This document shows positions 1 through 7,378 of a stretch of DNA of 64,000 bases, in pieces. The translations under genes were made by a program, and so were the position numbers. Below the pieces are notes generated by a model. It saw nothing but the letters and a program-made list of their open reading frames with translations, had not been told where the DNA came from and did not search any database. This DNA comes from Betaproteobacteria bacterium. GTDB taxonomy: Bacteria > Pseudomonadota > Gammaproteobacteria > Burkholderiales > SG8-39. The stretch covers positions 1-64,000 of the forward strand of contig SHXR01000002.1 of assembly GCA_009693235.1 (NCBI GenBank). Reading direction: 5' to 3'. Position 1 is the stretch's first letter, and each line of letters starts with the position of its first letter.

Positions 1-30
1 GATCTTGGACTCGTTCATGTCGATCACCAT
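1..30 (-). mobile_element. Start of a probable IS transposase/integrase gene, cut by the window edge
   Basis: The minus strand reads M-V-I-D-M-N-E-S-K-I and runs off the left edge. From memory, this opening resembles integrase-core (IS481/ISNCY-like) transposases, which often begin with MNES or MNDS followed by a helical region. The second ATG (position 18) has AAGGA about 10 bases upstream, so it may be the true start. Only ten codons are visible, so the identity is an inference. The 18-bp direct repeats at 87-140 lie just upstream and could be subterminal transposase sites. Confidence 0.3.
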
Positions 31-86
31 CCTTCGATGATCGACTCCCCGCCCCCTCTACGCGCCCCACTCGCCAGCGCCCTTCA

Positions 87-140
87 GGATCAAACCTCGT
101 TGGAATCACGGCCTTCGGTTCGGGATCAAACCTCGTTGGA
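87..140. repeat. Two 18-bp direct repeats, 36 bp apart
   Basis: GGATCAAACCTCGTTGGA occurs exactly at 87-104 and again at 123-140, a start-to-start distance of 36 bp. The spacer is unrelated sequence. They lie upstream of the possible transposase start at the window edge. Two copies are too few and too short for a CRISPR array. They may be binding sites at the end of an insertion sequence. Confidence 0.6.
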
Positions 141-247
141 CAAGACTTAAGGTGTCGCTCTGAACCAACCTAGGCTAGCATTGCTAGGTGCGGTGCGGAA
201 ATGTTCTGCCGCGAGTCGGGCTTTAACCACCAAGACCTGGGGATGCG

Positions 248-489
248 ATGTCAGATGATGATCTGAAGGCTGCACTTGAGCGGCTGCGGGCCGAGAACGC
301 CTCCCTCAAAAGGGCGCGGCCAAGGGCGTGTCGATGAAAGTGAGTGAAAAAGGCGGGCTCTCGGTCTATGGCATGGGCCGATTCCCGATCACTCTTTACA
401 AGGAGCAGTGGCTGAAACTCCTCGATCTCTCCGCTGAGATTCGGGCCTTCATCGCGGCCAACGACGCCCAGTTGAAGACCAAGGAATAG
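248..489 (+). pseudogene. Small conserved-type protein (~80 aa) split by a 1-base loss
   Basis: ATG at 248 follows GGGGA and opens a short charged helix (MSDDDLKAALERLRAENASLK, shown only in part here) that hits TGA at 335. Resuming one base back in the AAAA run at 308-311 gives a coherent continuation ending at TAG 487-489, with motifs such as GVSMKVSEKGGLSVYGMG and a C-terminus rich in short helices. Restoring one A would give one ~80-residue protein with an N-terminal coiled coil. I recall similar small proteins of unknown function in Burkholderiales but assign no function. The run does not form a classical -1 slippery heptamer, so simple deletion or base-calling error is preferred over programmed frameshifting. 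The second half could also be translated alone from ATG 334. Confidence 0.5.
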
Positions 490-540
490 TCTTAAGGAAA
501 CGCTGATTAAGCTATCTCGCGCCGGACTGGGAGTAATGCA

Positions 541-1671
541 ATGTCACAAGAGTTGGCCGGCCGGCCGCCGTTTCGCACTGATCACATCGGCAGCCTACTT
601 AGGCCGGCGTCATTGCGTGCTGCGTTCAAGCGCCATGGCGCAGGAGGCATGACGGACGCTGAATTCAACGCCACGCTCGATCAATGCATTCGCGATGTGC
701 TGCGCATGCAAGAGGATTGCGGGCTCGCCGTAGTCAACGATGGTGAATTTCGGCGCGGTTCATATTGGAGTCGATTCGTCGAGCGCATGGAAGGATTTCG
801 GATCGGCCCCGCAGTATTCAAGTTTCATGATGAAACGGGGCGCGAGGCCGCGTTTACCGCGCCCTATGTCAAGGGAACATTGCGCCGGGTGCAGCCGATT
901 GCTCTGGATGAGCTGCAGTTCATTGCCCTGAATACCAAGCAAACACCGAAGATCACACTACCGTCGGCGCCGACCATGCAGTTCTACAGTGGGCCGCAGT
1001 GCATCGACAACGGTGTGTATGCCGATCGCGAGGCGATGTTTGCCGATCTTGGCCGCGCGTTTCAGGAGGAGATCCGCGCCTTGCACGCGGGTGGGCTTCG
1101 CTACGTCCAGATCGATGAAGTGCCGCTTGCCATGCTCTGCGATAACAAGATCCGGCAGCAGGTTCGTGCGATGGGGGATGACCCGGACCGTCTCGTCGAT
1201 CTGTACATCGATGCGTTGAATCAGTCGGTGGCAAACCTGCCGGCCGACATGGTGGTCGGCATGCATATGTGTCGCGGCAATCTCAAGGGCACGTTTCTAT
1301 CCGAGGGCGGTTTGGATCCGATCGCCGAGAAAATGTTCGCGCGCCTGAACGTCAACCACTTTCTCCTCGAATACGATTCGCCACGCGCGGGGGACTTCGC
1401 ATCGCTTCGCTTCGTGCCGAAGACCAAGGGCGTGGTGCTGGGGCTGGTCAGTTCCAAGGTTCCGGCGCTCGAATCGATGGGCACATTGCGACGGCGGATC
1501 GACGAGGCGGCCAAGTTCATCGATCCGGATCGCTTGGCCATCAGCCCGCAGTGCGGTTTTGCAAGCACAGTGGCAGGCAATCCAGTAACGGAGGCCGATC
1601 AGCGCGCGAAGTTGCGTCGCTCTGTCGAAGCGGCGCAGTCGATGTGGGGCACTGCGGGCGCATCAGCGTAG
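541..1671 (+). CDS. MetE C-terminal-like, zinc-dependent methyl/alkyl transferase
   Basis: 376 aa. It resembles the C-terminal catalytic barrel of cobalamin-independent methionine synthase, as in stand-alone paralogues and epoxyalkane:CoM transferases. The opening PPFRTDHIGSLLRP is typical. Probable zinc ligands are His242 and Cys244 (GMHMCRGN), Glu277 (LLEYDSPRAGDF) and Cys338 (SPQCGFAS). The folate-binding N-terminal half of full MetE is absent, so the substrate is probably not methyl-tetrahydrofolate/homocysteine. A GGGAG site precedes the ATG. It is followed 24 bp later by an SDR gene and a Bug binding protein, which suggests one catabolic unit. The thiol or methyl donor cannot be named from sequence. 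Confidence 0.85.
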   Translation: MSQELAGRPPFRTDHIGSLLRPASLRAAFKRHGAGGMTDAEFNATLDQCIRDVLRMQEDCGLAVVNDGEFRRGSYWSRFVERMEGFRIGPAVFKFHDETGREAAFTAPYVKGTLRRVQPIALDELQFIALNTKQTPKITLPSAPTMQFYSGPQCIDNGVYADREAMFADLGRAFQEEIRALHAGGLRYVQIDEVPLAMLCDNKIRQQVRAMGDDPDRLVDLYIDALNQSVANLPADMVVGMHMCRGNLKGTFLSEGGLDPIAEKMFARLNVNHFLLEYDSPRAGDFASLRFVPKTKGVVLGLVSSKVPALESMGTLRRRIDEAAKFIDPDRLAISPQCGFASTVAGNPVTEADQRAKLRRSVEAAQSMWGTAGASA

Positions 1672-1695
1672 GAATTTATCGAAGGGGTTCAACAA

Positions 1696-2448
1696 ATGGA
1701 TCTAGGTATCGGCAGCAAGACCACGCTCGTCACTGGCGCATCGAGCGGCATTGGCCGCGCAATCGCGGTGACACTGGCCGCAGAAGGCGTGCAGCTTGCC
1801 ATCATGGCTCGCCGGCGCGAGCGCCTCGATGAGCTGGCAAAGGAGATCGTCGCAAAGGGCGGCAAGAAGCCGGTGGTGATCGAGGCGGATTTTTTGCAGG
1901 AGGCTGCCCCCCAGGTGATCGCCAAAGCGGCGCTCGATGGCATGGGTTCGGTCGATATTCTGATCAACAATGCGGGCGGCAGCCGTGCATTCAAACTCCA
2001 TACCGCGGAGGAGCAGTGGAATGAGGCGCTGACGCTCAATTTTTCCCGGCAACGCCAACTCACCGACCGGCTGGTCGATCAGATGATTACAAAGAAATGG
2101 GGGCGCATCATCAACATCACTGGTAAATCGGAGCCAGACGGCATCAATGGGGCGTTCTGTGCGAAGGCCGCGATGCATTCATGGTCAAAAGGGATGTCCC
2201 GCGAAGTGGGCAAACACGGTATCACGGTGAACTGCATCCCACCCGGGCGCATCATCAGCGAACAGATTCTGCGTAACTACACGCCGGAATATCGCGCCTG
2301 GCAGTCCGAACATGAGATTCCGGTGGGTGAATATGGGCAACCGGAAGACATCGCGAATCTCGTTGCGTATCTGTCTTCGCCCTTAGCGCGCTACATCACC
2401 GGCACGGTGATACCGGTCGATGGGGGTCTCAGGCGCTACCAGTTCTGA
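1696..2448 (+). CDS. SDR-family oxidoreductase without the usual catalytic Tyr
   Basis: 250 aa, one Rossmann domain. The cofactor motif TGASSGIG is at residues 13-20, NNAGG follows in mid-protein, and the C-terminal PVDGG is intact. In classical SDRs the active site is Tyr-x3-Lys; here the segment reads GAFCAKAAM, so Lys157 is present but the position four before it is Ala153. The preceding Ser loop is also short. Reduced or altered dehydrogenase activity is therefore likely; I recall relatives in Burkholderiales with Ala at this position. The stop overlaps the start of the Bug gene by one base (TGATG), implying translational coupling. Confidence 0.85.
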   Translation: MDLGIGSKTTLVTGASSGIGRAIAVTLAAEGVQLAIMARRRERLDELAKEIVAKGGKKPVVIEADFLQEAAPQVIAKAALDGMGSVDILINNAGGSRAFKLHTAEEQWNEALTLNFSRQRQLTDRLVDQMITKKWGRIINITGKSEPDGINGAFCAKAAMHSWSKGMSREVGKHGITVNCIPPGRIISEQILRNYTPEYRAWQSEHEIPVGEYGQPEDIANLVAYLSSPLARYITGTVIPVDGGLRRYQF

Positions 2449-3425
2449 TGCGCCGCACCGGAAATAGAGGGGTGCGTCTCGCCTGTTTGCTGGTCGCCTT
2501 GCTGGCCGGGCCGGTGCTCGCGCAGAGCTATCCGACCAAACCGATTCGGTTGATCGTGCCGTTCGCGTCGGGCGGCACGTCCGAACTCGTCGCCCGTACC
2601 GTGGGCGCCGAGATGTCAAAGGGACTTGGCCAGCAGATCGTCATTGAGAACAGGCCGGGCGGTGCGGGCAACATCGCGATGGCCGAGGTGGCGCGTGCGG
2701 ATCCGGATGGCTACACGCTCATCATGGGACACATCGGTTCGCTCGCAGTGAACCCCTATATGTTCGCGAAGCTGCCGTTCGATGTGGATCGCGATTTCGT
2801 TCCGGTCACGCTGCTCGTCAAAGTCCCGAGCATCTTCGTCGTGCATGAAAGTGTCGCGGTGAAGAGTCTGAAGGAGTTCATTGTGCTGGCGAAGAAAGAG
2901 CCGGGCAAACTCTTTTATGGGTCGGCGGGCAACGGGAGCGCAGGCCATCTTGCATTCGAATATCTGAAGCTCGCGGCTGGTATCGACGTGGTGCACGTGC
3001 CCTACAAAGGGACTGGGCCGAACGTAACGGATCTGGTTGCCGGCCGAACGCACGCGAGCGCCGCAGGTACGCCACCTTTCATGCTGCATGTAAAGTCGGG
3101 CAAGTTACGAGTGATCGCGGTGGGCACGACGCAGCGGTTAGACGTATTACCCGATGTCCCGACGGTTGCCGAGCAAGGCTTTCCGGGATTCGAAACATCG
3201 CAATGGTACGGACTGATCGCACCTGCCAAAACGCCGGAAGTCATTATCAACAGGTTGTCGGCGGAGGCCCTGAAGGCAGCGCAATCGCCAATAGTGAAAG
3301 AACGGTTCGCGGTTGACAGCGGGATGGCGATTGGCTCGACCCCGGCCGAGTTCGCCGCTTTCATCAAGCTGGAACAGGCGCGCTGGAGCGAGGTCGTCCG
3401 CAAGGCGGGCGTGAAGGCCGACTGA
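2448..3425 (+). CDS. Bug/TctC-family tripartite tricarboxylate solute-binding protein
   Basis: 325 aa periplasmic binding protein. The signal peptide (residues 1-26) has a hydrophobic core LACLLVALLAG and likely cleavage after VLA. The mature start SYPTKPIRLIVPF and later VPYKGTGP, PDVPTVAEQGFPGFE are hallmarks of the family, which binds carboxylates and other small acids. No membrane subunits (TctA/TctB) lie nearby, so it is an orphan binder as is common in Bordetella and relatives. Its start overlaps the SDR stop, so both are probably co-translated. Ligand unknown. Confidence 0.93.
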   Translation: MRRTGNRGVRLACLLVALLAGPVLAQSYPTKPIRLIVPFASGGTSELVARTVGAEMSKGLGQQIVIENRPGGAGNIAMAEVARADPDGYTLIMGHIGSLAVNPYMFAKLPFDVDRDFVPVTLLVKVPSIFVVHESVAVKSLKEFIVLAKKEPGKLFYGSAGNGSAGHLAFEYLKLAAGIDVVHVPYKGTGPNVTDLVAGRTHASAAGTPPFMLHVKSGKLRVIAVGTTQRLDVLPDVPTVAEQGFPGFETSQWYGLIAPAKTPEVIINRLSAEALKAAQSPIVKERFAVDSGMAIGSTPAEFAAFIKLEQARWSEVVRKAGVKAD

Positions 3426-3477
3426 GATCTCTCGAACAGCGGCCGTGTGACGATCCCCGTGACAACGATGGGGACGG

Positions 3478-3498
3478 CGGGCGCCTTCCTGACGCCCG
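3478..3498. terminator. Possible bidirectional terminator hairpin
   Basis: CGGGCG at 3478-3483 pairs with CGCCCG at 3493-3498 around a 9-base loop, in the short gap between two convergent genes. A weaker CCCC/GGGG stem lies just upstream. Neither is followed by a clear T run, so termination is uncertain. Confidence 0.3.
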
Positions 3499-3510
3499 AA
3501 TGACCGGCGA

Positions 3511-3843
3511 CTAAAGCGACTCGCCGAGCATGCCGTCGAGCTGTCCGCCAGTGCGCATGCACTGAGCACCCAGTTTATTTGCAAAATCCTTGGGCTCGGA
3601 GTGGCCCGGCCGATAGGCCGCGTTGACGATGTCTTGCGCAATCGCCGGCGCGTCGTCACTGGCGAGGTTGTGCATGTCCGGAAGCATCGCAGTGGCGTGG
3701 TCTTTGGTGATTCCATGCTTTGCGAGCGTTGAGGCGACCAGGGCGAGATCGGCAAATGCGACACACTCTTCGGCCGACTTTACGCGCGGGGTCGCGACCG
3801 CCGCAGTCGAGAGGAGAGCCAAGGCAATGAGGGCGTATTTCAT
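3511..3843 (-). CDS. Small secreted protein of unknown function
   Basis: 110 aa from the ATG at 3843, chosen because GGAGG sits at ideal distance upstream; a longer frame to 3870 lacks such a site. The signal peptide is MKYALIALALLSTAAVATP. The mature part is about 90 residues, mostly helical in appearance, with two cysteines (EECVAF and GAQCM) that could form a disulfide. No family recognised. Converges with the Bug gene and stands alone. Confidence 0.75.
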   Translation of the reverse strand: MKYALIALALLSTAAVATPRVKSAEECVAFADLALVASTLAKHGITKDHATAMLPDMHNLASDDAPAIAQDIVNAAYRPGHSEPKDFANKLGAQCMRTGGQLDGMLGESL

Positions 3844-4016
3844 GGGTGCCTCCGGTTGAGGTATGCGCACAGTGGAGCACTACTGGTTGACACGCAAGCC
3901 GCAGAGTAGCAGCCCTCTTGCGCCTCAATTAAGGCCTGTTGGAGCGCTCAGCGTGACACGATGCGCAGTCCGGATGCGATCGTCAACGTGCGGTCGACCG
4001 CCGCACCGCCGCAATC

Positions 4017-4589
4017 TCACGCCGCTTCGCTCGGTACAAAACGCAACGCGACGCCATTGTTGCACCAGCGTTCGCCGGTTGGTTTCGGGCCATCATTGAA
4101 CAGATGGCCGTGATGGCCTTCACAACGAATGCAGTGATACTCGGTGCGTGGCAAGATCAATTTGAAATCGCGCTTGGTGGCGAGGTGTCCGGGAATACTC
4201 GTAAAGAAGGACGGCCAGCCGGTGCCGCTATTGAATTTCATCTCCGATGTGAACAGCGCGAGTCCGCATCCGGCGCATGCATAGATGCCGCGCCGTTTTT
4301 CATTGTTGTGAGGGCTGGACCCGGGTGGCTCCGTCCCTTCATCGCGCAGCACGTGAAAGGCCTCGCGCCCAAGCGATTTCTTCCATTCGGCGCTGGTTCG
4401 CTTGGCGGGCGGCGTCGCCGTAATAACGATGCTAGCGTTGGCGGGCGCGAGCGATTTCCAGTCGGTGCGAATTTGCTCGAGCGGCCGTGCTGATGCGGGT
4501 GTTTTCATGATTTGGGCAAAGGTAGGTCGCGCGACGAGGTATGCAGCGCCACCCGCGCCTAGCGATACAACGAAGGTGCGCCGGTTCAT
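4017..4589 (-). CDS. msrB: Peptide-methionine (R)-S-oxide reductase with export signal
   Basis: 190 aa. It repairs R-methionine sulfoxide in proteins. ATG 4589 has AAGGACC six bases upstream; the reading frame continues further upstream only as antisense of the amidohydrolase. The N-terminus NRRTFVVSL followed by a hydrophobic stretch and AQ resembles a Tat signal. Zinc-site pairs are CAGC and CIRC; the fold motifs GTGWPSF and HHGHLFNDGP are present, and the catalytic Cys176 lies in GERWCNNG (usually RYCxN). The export signal implies periplasmic repair. Confidence 0.92.
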   Translation of the reverse strand: MNRRTFVVSLGAGGAAYLVARPTFAQIMKTPASARPLEQIRTDWKSLAPANASIVITATPPAKRTSAEWKKSLGREAFHVLRDEGTEPPGSSPHNNEKRRGIYACAGCGLALFTSEMKFNSGTGWPSFFTSIPGHLATKRDFKLILPRTEYHCIRCEGHHGHLFNDGPKPTGERWCNNGVALRFVPSEAA

Positions 4590-4733
4590 GTCGGGTCCTT
4601 GGAAACGGTTGCGATGTGACGGCGGGTCAATCCCATTTGCCGTCTGACGATATATGCATGACACTTGCTGGCGGATGCGTCGACCATTCACGATGCGACG
4701 CAGCAATCGTTGCAAATTACCACGGAGATTTGC

Positions 4734-6182
4734 ATGGCCCTGCCATTTGATCTGATTATTCGCGGCGGTACCGTCATCGACGGCACGCGTGCGCCGCGAT
4801 TCTTTGCCGATGTGGCGCTGCGTGGTGATGTGATCGCGAAAATTGGCGATCTCGCCGGCGTCAAGGCGAGGCGCGAGATCGATGCGACCGGACTCATCGT
4901 CGCGCCCGGATTTATCGATGCCCATACCCACGACGATCGCTTGATGCTGTCGGCGCCTGCGATGGCGCCCAAGGTCAGTCAAGGTGTCACCACCGTGATC
5001 GCCGGCAATTGCGGCGTGTCGCTCGCGCCCGTCACGTTTAAGAAGGATAGCGTGGTGACGCCGCCGCTTGATTTGCTCGACATCGAAGGCGTGTGGTTTC
5101 GTTACCGTTCTTTCAGCGAATACGTTCGGCATCTTGGCAGTGCACCGGCTGCAACCAATGCGGCATTGCTGGTGGGTCATACGACGTTGCGCGTGGCGAC
5201 GATGGCTGATGTGAAGCGCCCTGCGACACCGGCGGAGATCACACGCATGCAGTCGATGGTCACTGAAGCGCTTGAAGCGGGCGCGATTGGCGTGTCGACC
5301 GGTCTTTTTTACGAGCCGGCGACTGCGGCACCGACCGAGGAGGTGATCGAAGTCTGCCGCCCGCTTAAAGGATTTGGTGGCGTGTATTGCACGCATATGC
5401 GCAACGAAGGTGCCGGTGTCATGGATTCGCTGGAGGAAACCTTCCGCATCGGGCGTGAGGTCGGGGTGCAGGTCATTGTGTCGCACCACAAAGTGATGGG
5501 CCTACCCAATCACGGTCGGTCGCGCGAAACGCTGGCATTCATCGAGCGCCAGATGAAGGCCCAATCGATCGGGTTGGATTGCTATCCGTACTGTGCTTCC
5601 TCGACCATCTTGTCGGCCGACCGTGTTGCAACCGCTTCGAAGGTGCTGATCACCTGGTCGAAACCGCATCCTGAATTTTCCGGGATGGCGCTCGATGAGA
5701 TCGAACAAAAAATGGGGAAGCCACGCGTCGAGGTGATCTCCAGCCTGTTGCCTGCAGGGGCGATCTATTTCGCAATGGAAGAGGGGGATGTACAAAGTAT
5801 CCTCAAATTCGAGCACACCATGATCGGATCGGACGGCCTGCCGCACGATTCGTCGCCTCATCCGCGCCTTTGGGGAACGTTTCCGCGTGTGCTGGGTCAC
5901 TATTCACGCGTGCTGGGGCTTTTTCCTCTCGAGACGGCAATCTACAAAATGACGGGACTGACCGCGAAAACTTTCGGGCTTGCCGGCCGCGGCGTCATTC
6001 TTGAGGGGGCGTTTGCCGATATCGCGATGTTCGATGCGGAAACGGTCGGCGAGGCGACCACGTTTTCCCAGTCAATTGCCCCGGCACATGGCATCGCCAA
6101 CGTAATCGTCAATGGCGAGATCGTTTGGACCGCTGGTCAATCAACGGCGGCTCGGCCCGGCCGGGTCTTGCGGCGCACTTGA
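4734..6182 (+). CDS. N-acyl-D-amino-acid deacylase-like amidohydrolase
   Basis: 482 aa from the ATG at 4734, which has GGAG seven bases upstream. Amidohydrolase-superfamily enzyme of the D-aminoacylase group, which hydrolyses N-acyl-D-amino acids or related amides in the cytoplasm. Visible metal-site motifs are FIDAHTHDD, AGNCGVS (the Cys ligand region), CTHMRNEG, VSHHK and GSDGLPHD with HPRLWGTFPRVLG. The C-terminal small beta domain carries AFADIAMFD. Oriented away from msrB, alone in its transcription unit. Exact substrate unknown. Confidence 0.9.
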   Translation: MALPFDLIIRGGTVIDGTRAPRFFADVALRGDVIAKIGDLAGVKARREIDATGLIVAPGFIDAHTHDDRLMLSAPAMAPKVSQGVTTVIAGNCGVSLAPVTFKKDSVVTPPLDLLDIEGVWFRYRSFSEYVRHLGSAPAATNAALLVGHTTLRVATMADVKRPATPAEITRMQSMVTEALEAGAIGVSTGLFYEPATAAPTEEVIEVCRPLKGFGGVYCTHMRNEGAGVMDSLEETFRIGREVGVQVIVSHHKVMGLPNHGRSRETLAFIERQMKAQSIGLDCYPYCASSTILSADRVATASKVLITWSKPHPEFSGMALDEIEQKMGKPRVEVISSLLPAGAIYFAMEEGDVQSILKFEHTMIGSDGLPHDSSPHPRLWGTFPRVLGHYSRVLGLFPLETAIYKMTGLTAKTFGLAGRGVILEGAFADIAMFDAETVGEATTFSQSIAPAHGIANVIVNGEIVWTAGQSTAARPGRVLRRT

Positions 6183-6376
6183 TGCGATTCAGACATCCGC
6201 CGTGGTCGACCGATACATTCCCTTACATCTTTATGAGCGATCGACAAACGTTGGCAATGTTGGACAGTTATTCTCGCTCCGCCTGCATTGCATCTTAAGC
6301 ATAATGACTGAACGCGCGTTATCGTCGTAGCGGCTCCTGACAGGGTCCGCGCTGCTAGTTCTCCGGAGAATTCATT

Positions 6377-6790
6377 ATGCGATCGAAAGTTTTCATTGCC
6401 TTGACCCTGCTTGGACTGTCGCTTGGGCTTGCCAGTCAAGACACCGCCGCGCAGGGGCACCGCGGCCGTGTTGGGGTAGGCGTTCACATTGGCGTGCCCG
6501 GACCGTTTTACTGGGGCCCGCGTTATTACTACGGCGGGCCGGGCTACTACTATCCGCCGTATTACTACAGCGCGCCAATCGTGGTGGAATCCCCGCCTGT
6601 CTATGTCGAGCGCGGTACCACCGATCCTCAGGCACCTGCCGCGCAGCCGGCCCAGCCAGTCGGTGATTGGTACTTCTGCTCGTCTCCTGAGGGCTATTAC
6701 CCTTATGTGTCGCAGTGCCCGGGCGGATGGCGCAGGGTCCCGGCTTCGCCACCGGCTCCGCCGGCCCCGTCTGCGAGCACACCTCAGTAA
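6377..6790 (+). CDS. Secreted Tyr/Gly/Pro-rich protein
   Basis: 137 aa. The signal peptide ends near AAQ (residue 26). A low-complexity section (about residues 40-75) is full of YYY, GGPGYYY and PPYYY. The C-terminal half has the conserved small domain WYFCSS...GYYPYVSQCPGGW with two cysteines, then a Pro/Ala tail. Such exported proteins are common in Burkholderiales; they are probably envelope-associated but have no known function. GGAG precedes the start. A glycine-zipper lipoprotein follows 17 bp later. Confidence 0.82.
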   Translation: MRSKVFIALTLLGLSLGLASQDTAAQGHRGRVGVGVHIGVPGPFYWGPRYYYGGPGYYYPPYYYSAPIVVESPPVYVERGTTDPQAPAAQPAQPVGDWYFCSSPEGYYPYVSQCPGGWRRVPASPPAPPAPSASTPQ

Positions 6791-6807
6791 AGGACTTGAA
6801 ATTCTTC

Positions 6808-7344
6808 ATGCTTAAGCGCCTATCTCTGCTGGTCGTCATCGGCTTGGTGGGGTGCGTCACTGCCCCCATCGGCCTCCGCGTTACAACGCTGCCTGGCAGC
6901 GGGAAGAGTTTCGAGCAGTTTCGCGCCGACGAAGGCAGCTGCCGCAATTTCGCCTCAGACAGCATCGGCGGTCAGGCATCAACGCAAGCTGCCAATGAAA
7001 ACATTGCAGGATCTGCGGTGCTTGGGACCGCCATCGGTGCGGTGGCCGGTGTGGCGCTTGGCGGACATCAAGGCGCGGCTGTTGGTGCCGGTGTTGGCCT
7101 GTTTGCCGGCAGTGCCATCGGCGCGGACCATGCGCAGGCGTCTGTCTATGATGCGCAGCGCCGATATGATCAGGCGTACGTTCAATGTATGTATGCAAAA
7201 GGGCACCGTGTCCCGGTGCGGGCCCGCTGTGTACGGAGTCGCGATCCTGCGTGCGATCGGCCACGGCCCGCGGCATCGTATCCGCCTCCGCCGCCACCCC
7301 CGGGTTACCCGCCACCACCGCCGCTCGCTTCGCCCAGCGGATAG
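6808..7344 (+). CDS. Glycine-zipper lipoprotein
   Basis: 178 aa from ATG 6808. A lipoprotein signal (MLKRLSLLVVIGLVGC) has the lipobox LVGC with Cys16. The middle (about residues 65-110) is a glycine-zipper hairpin: two hydrophobic halves with GxxxG spacing (GTAIGAVAGVALGG, GAGVGLFAGSAIG). A Cys-containing region and a proline-rich tail follow. Related proteins sit in the outer membrane and influence envelope stability. Likely co-transcribed with the upstream secreted protein. Confidence 0.8.
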   Translation: MLKRLSLLVVIGLVGCVTAPIGLRVTTLPGSGKSFEQFRADEGSCRNFASDSIGGQASTQAANENIAGSAVLGTAIGAVAGVALGGHQGAAVGAGVGLFAGSAIGADHAQASVYDAQRRYDQAYVQCMYAKGHRVPVRARCVRSRDPACDRPRPAASYPPPPPPPGYPPPPPLASPSG

Positions 7345-7378
7345 CCGCCAAGCCACCGCTGCTTGTGATGCGGTCGGG

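Noticed and set aside
87-140. CRISPR array at the left edge
   Set aside because: Only two 18-bp repeats, no further copies and no cas genes.
308-314. Programmed -1 frameshift in the small gene at 248
   Set aside because: CTC-AAA-AGG does not give a canonical slippery heptamer and no downstream stimulatory structure stands out.
4590-5489. Long minus-strand frame continuing upstream of msrB
   Set aside because: It is antisense to the amidohydrolase, has no family resemblance, and msrB has a clear start with ribosome site at 4589.
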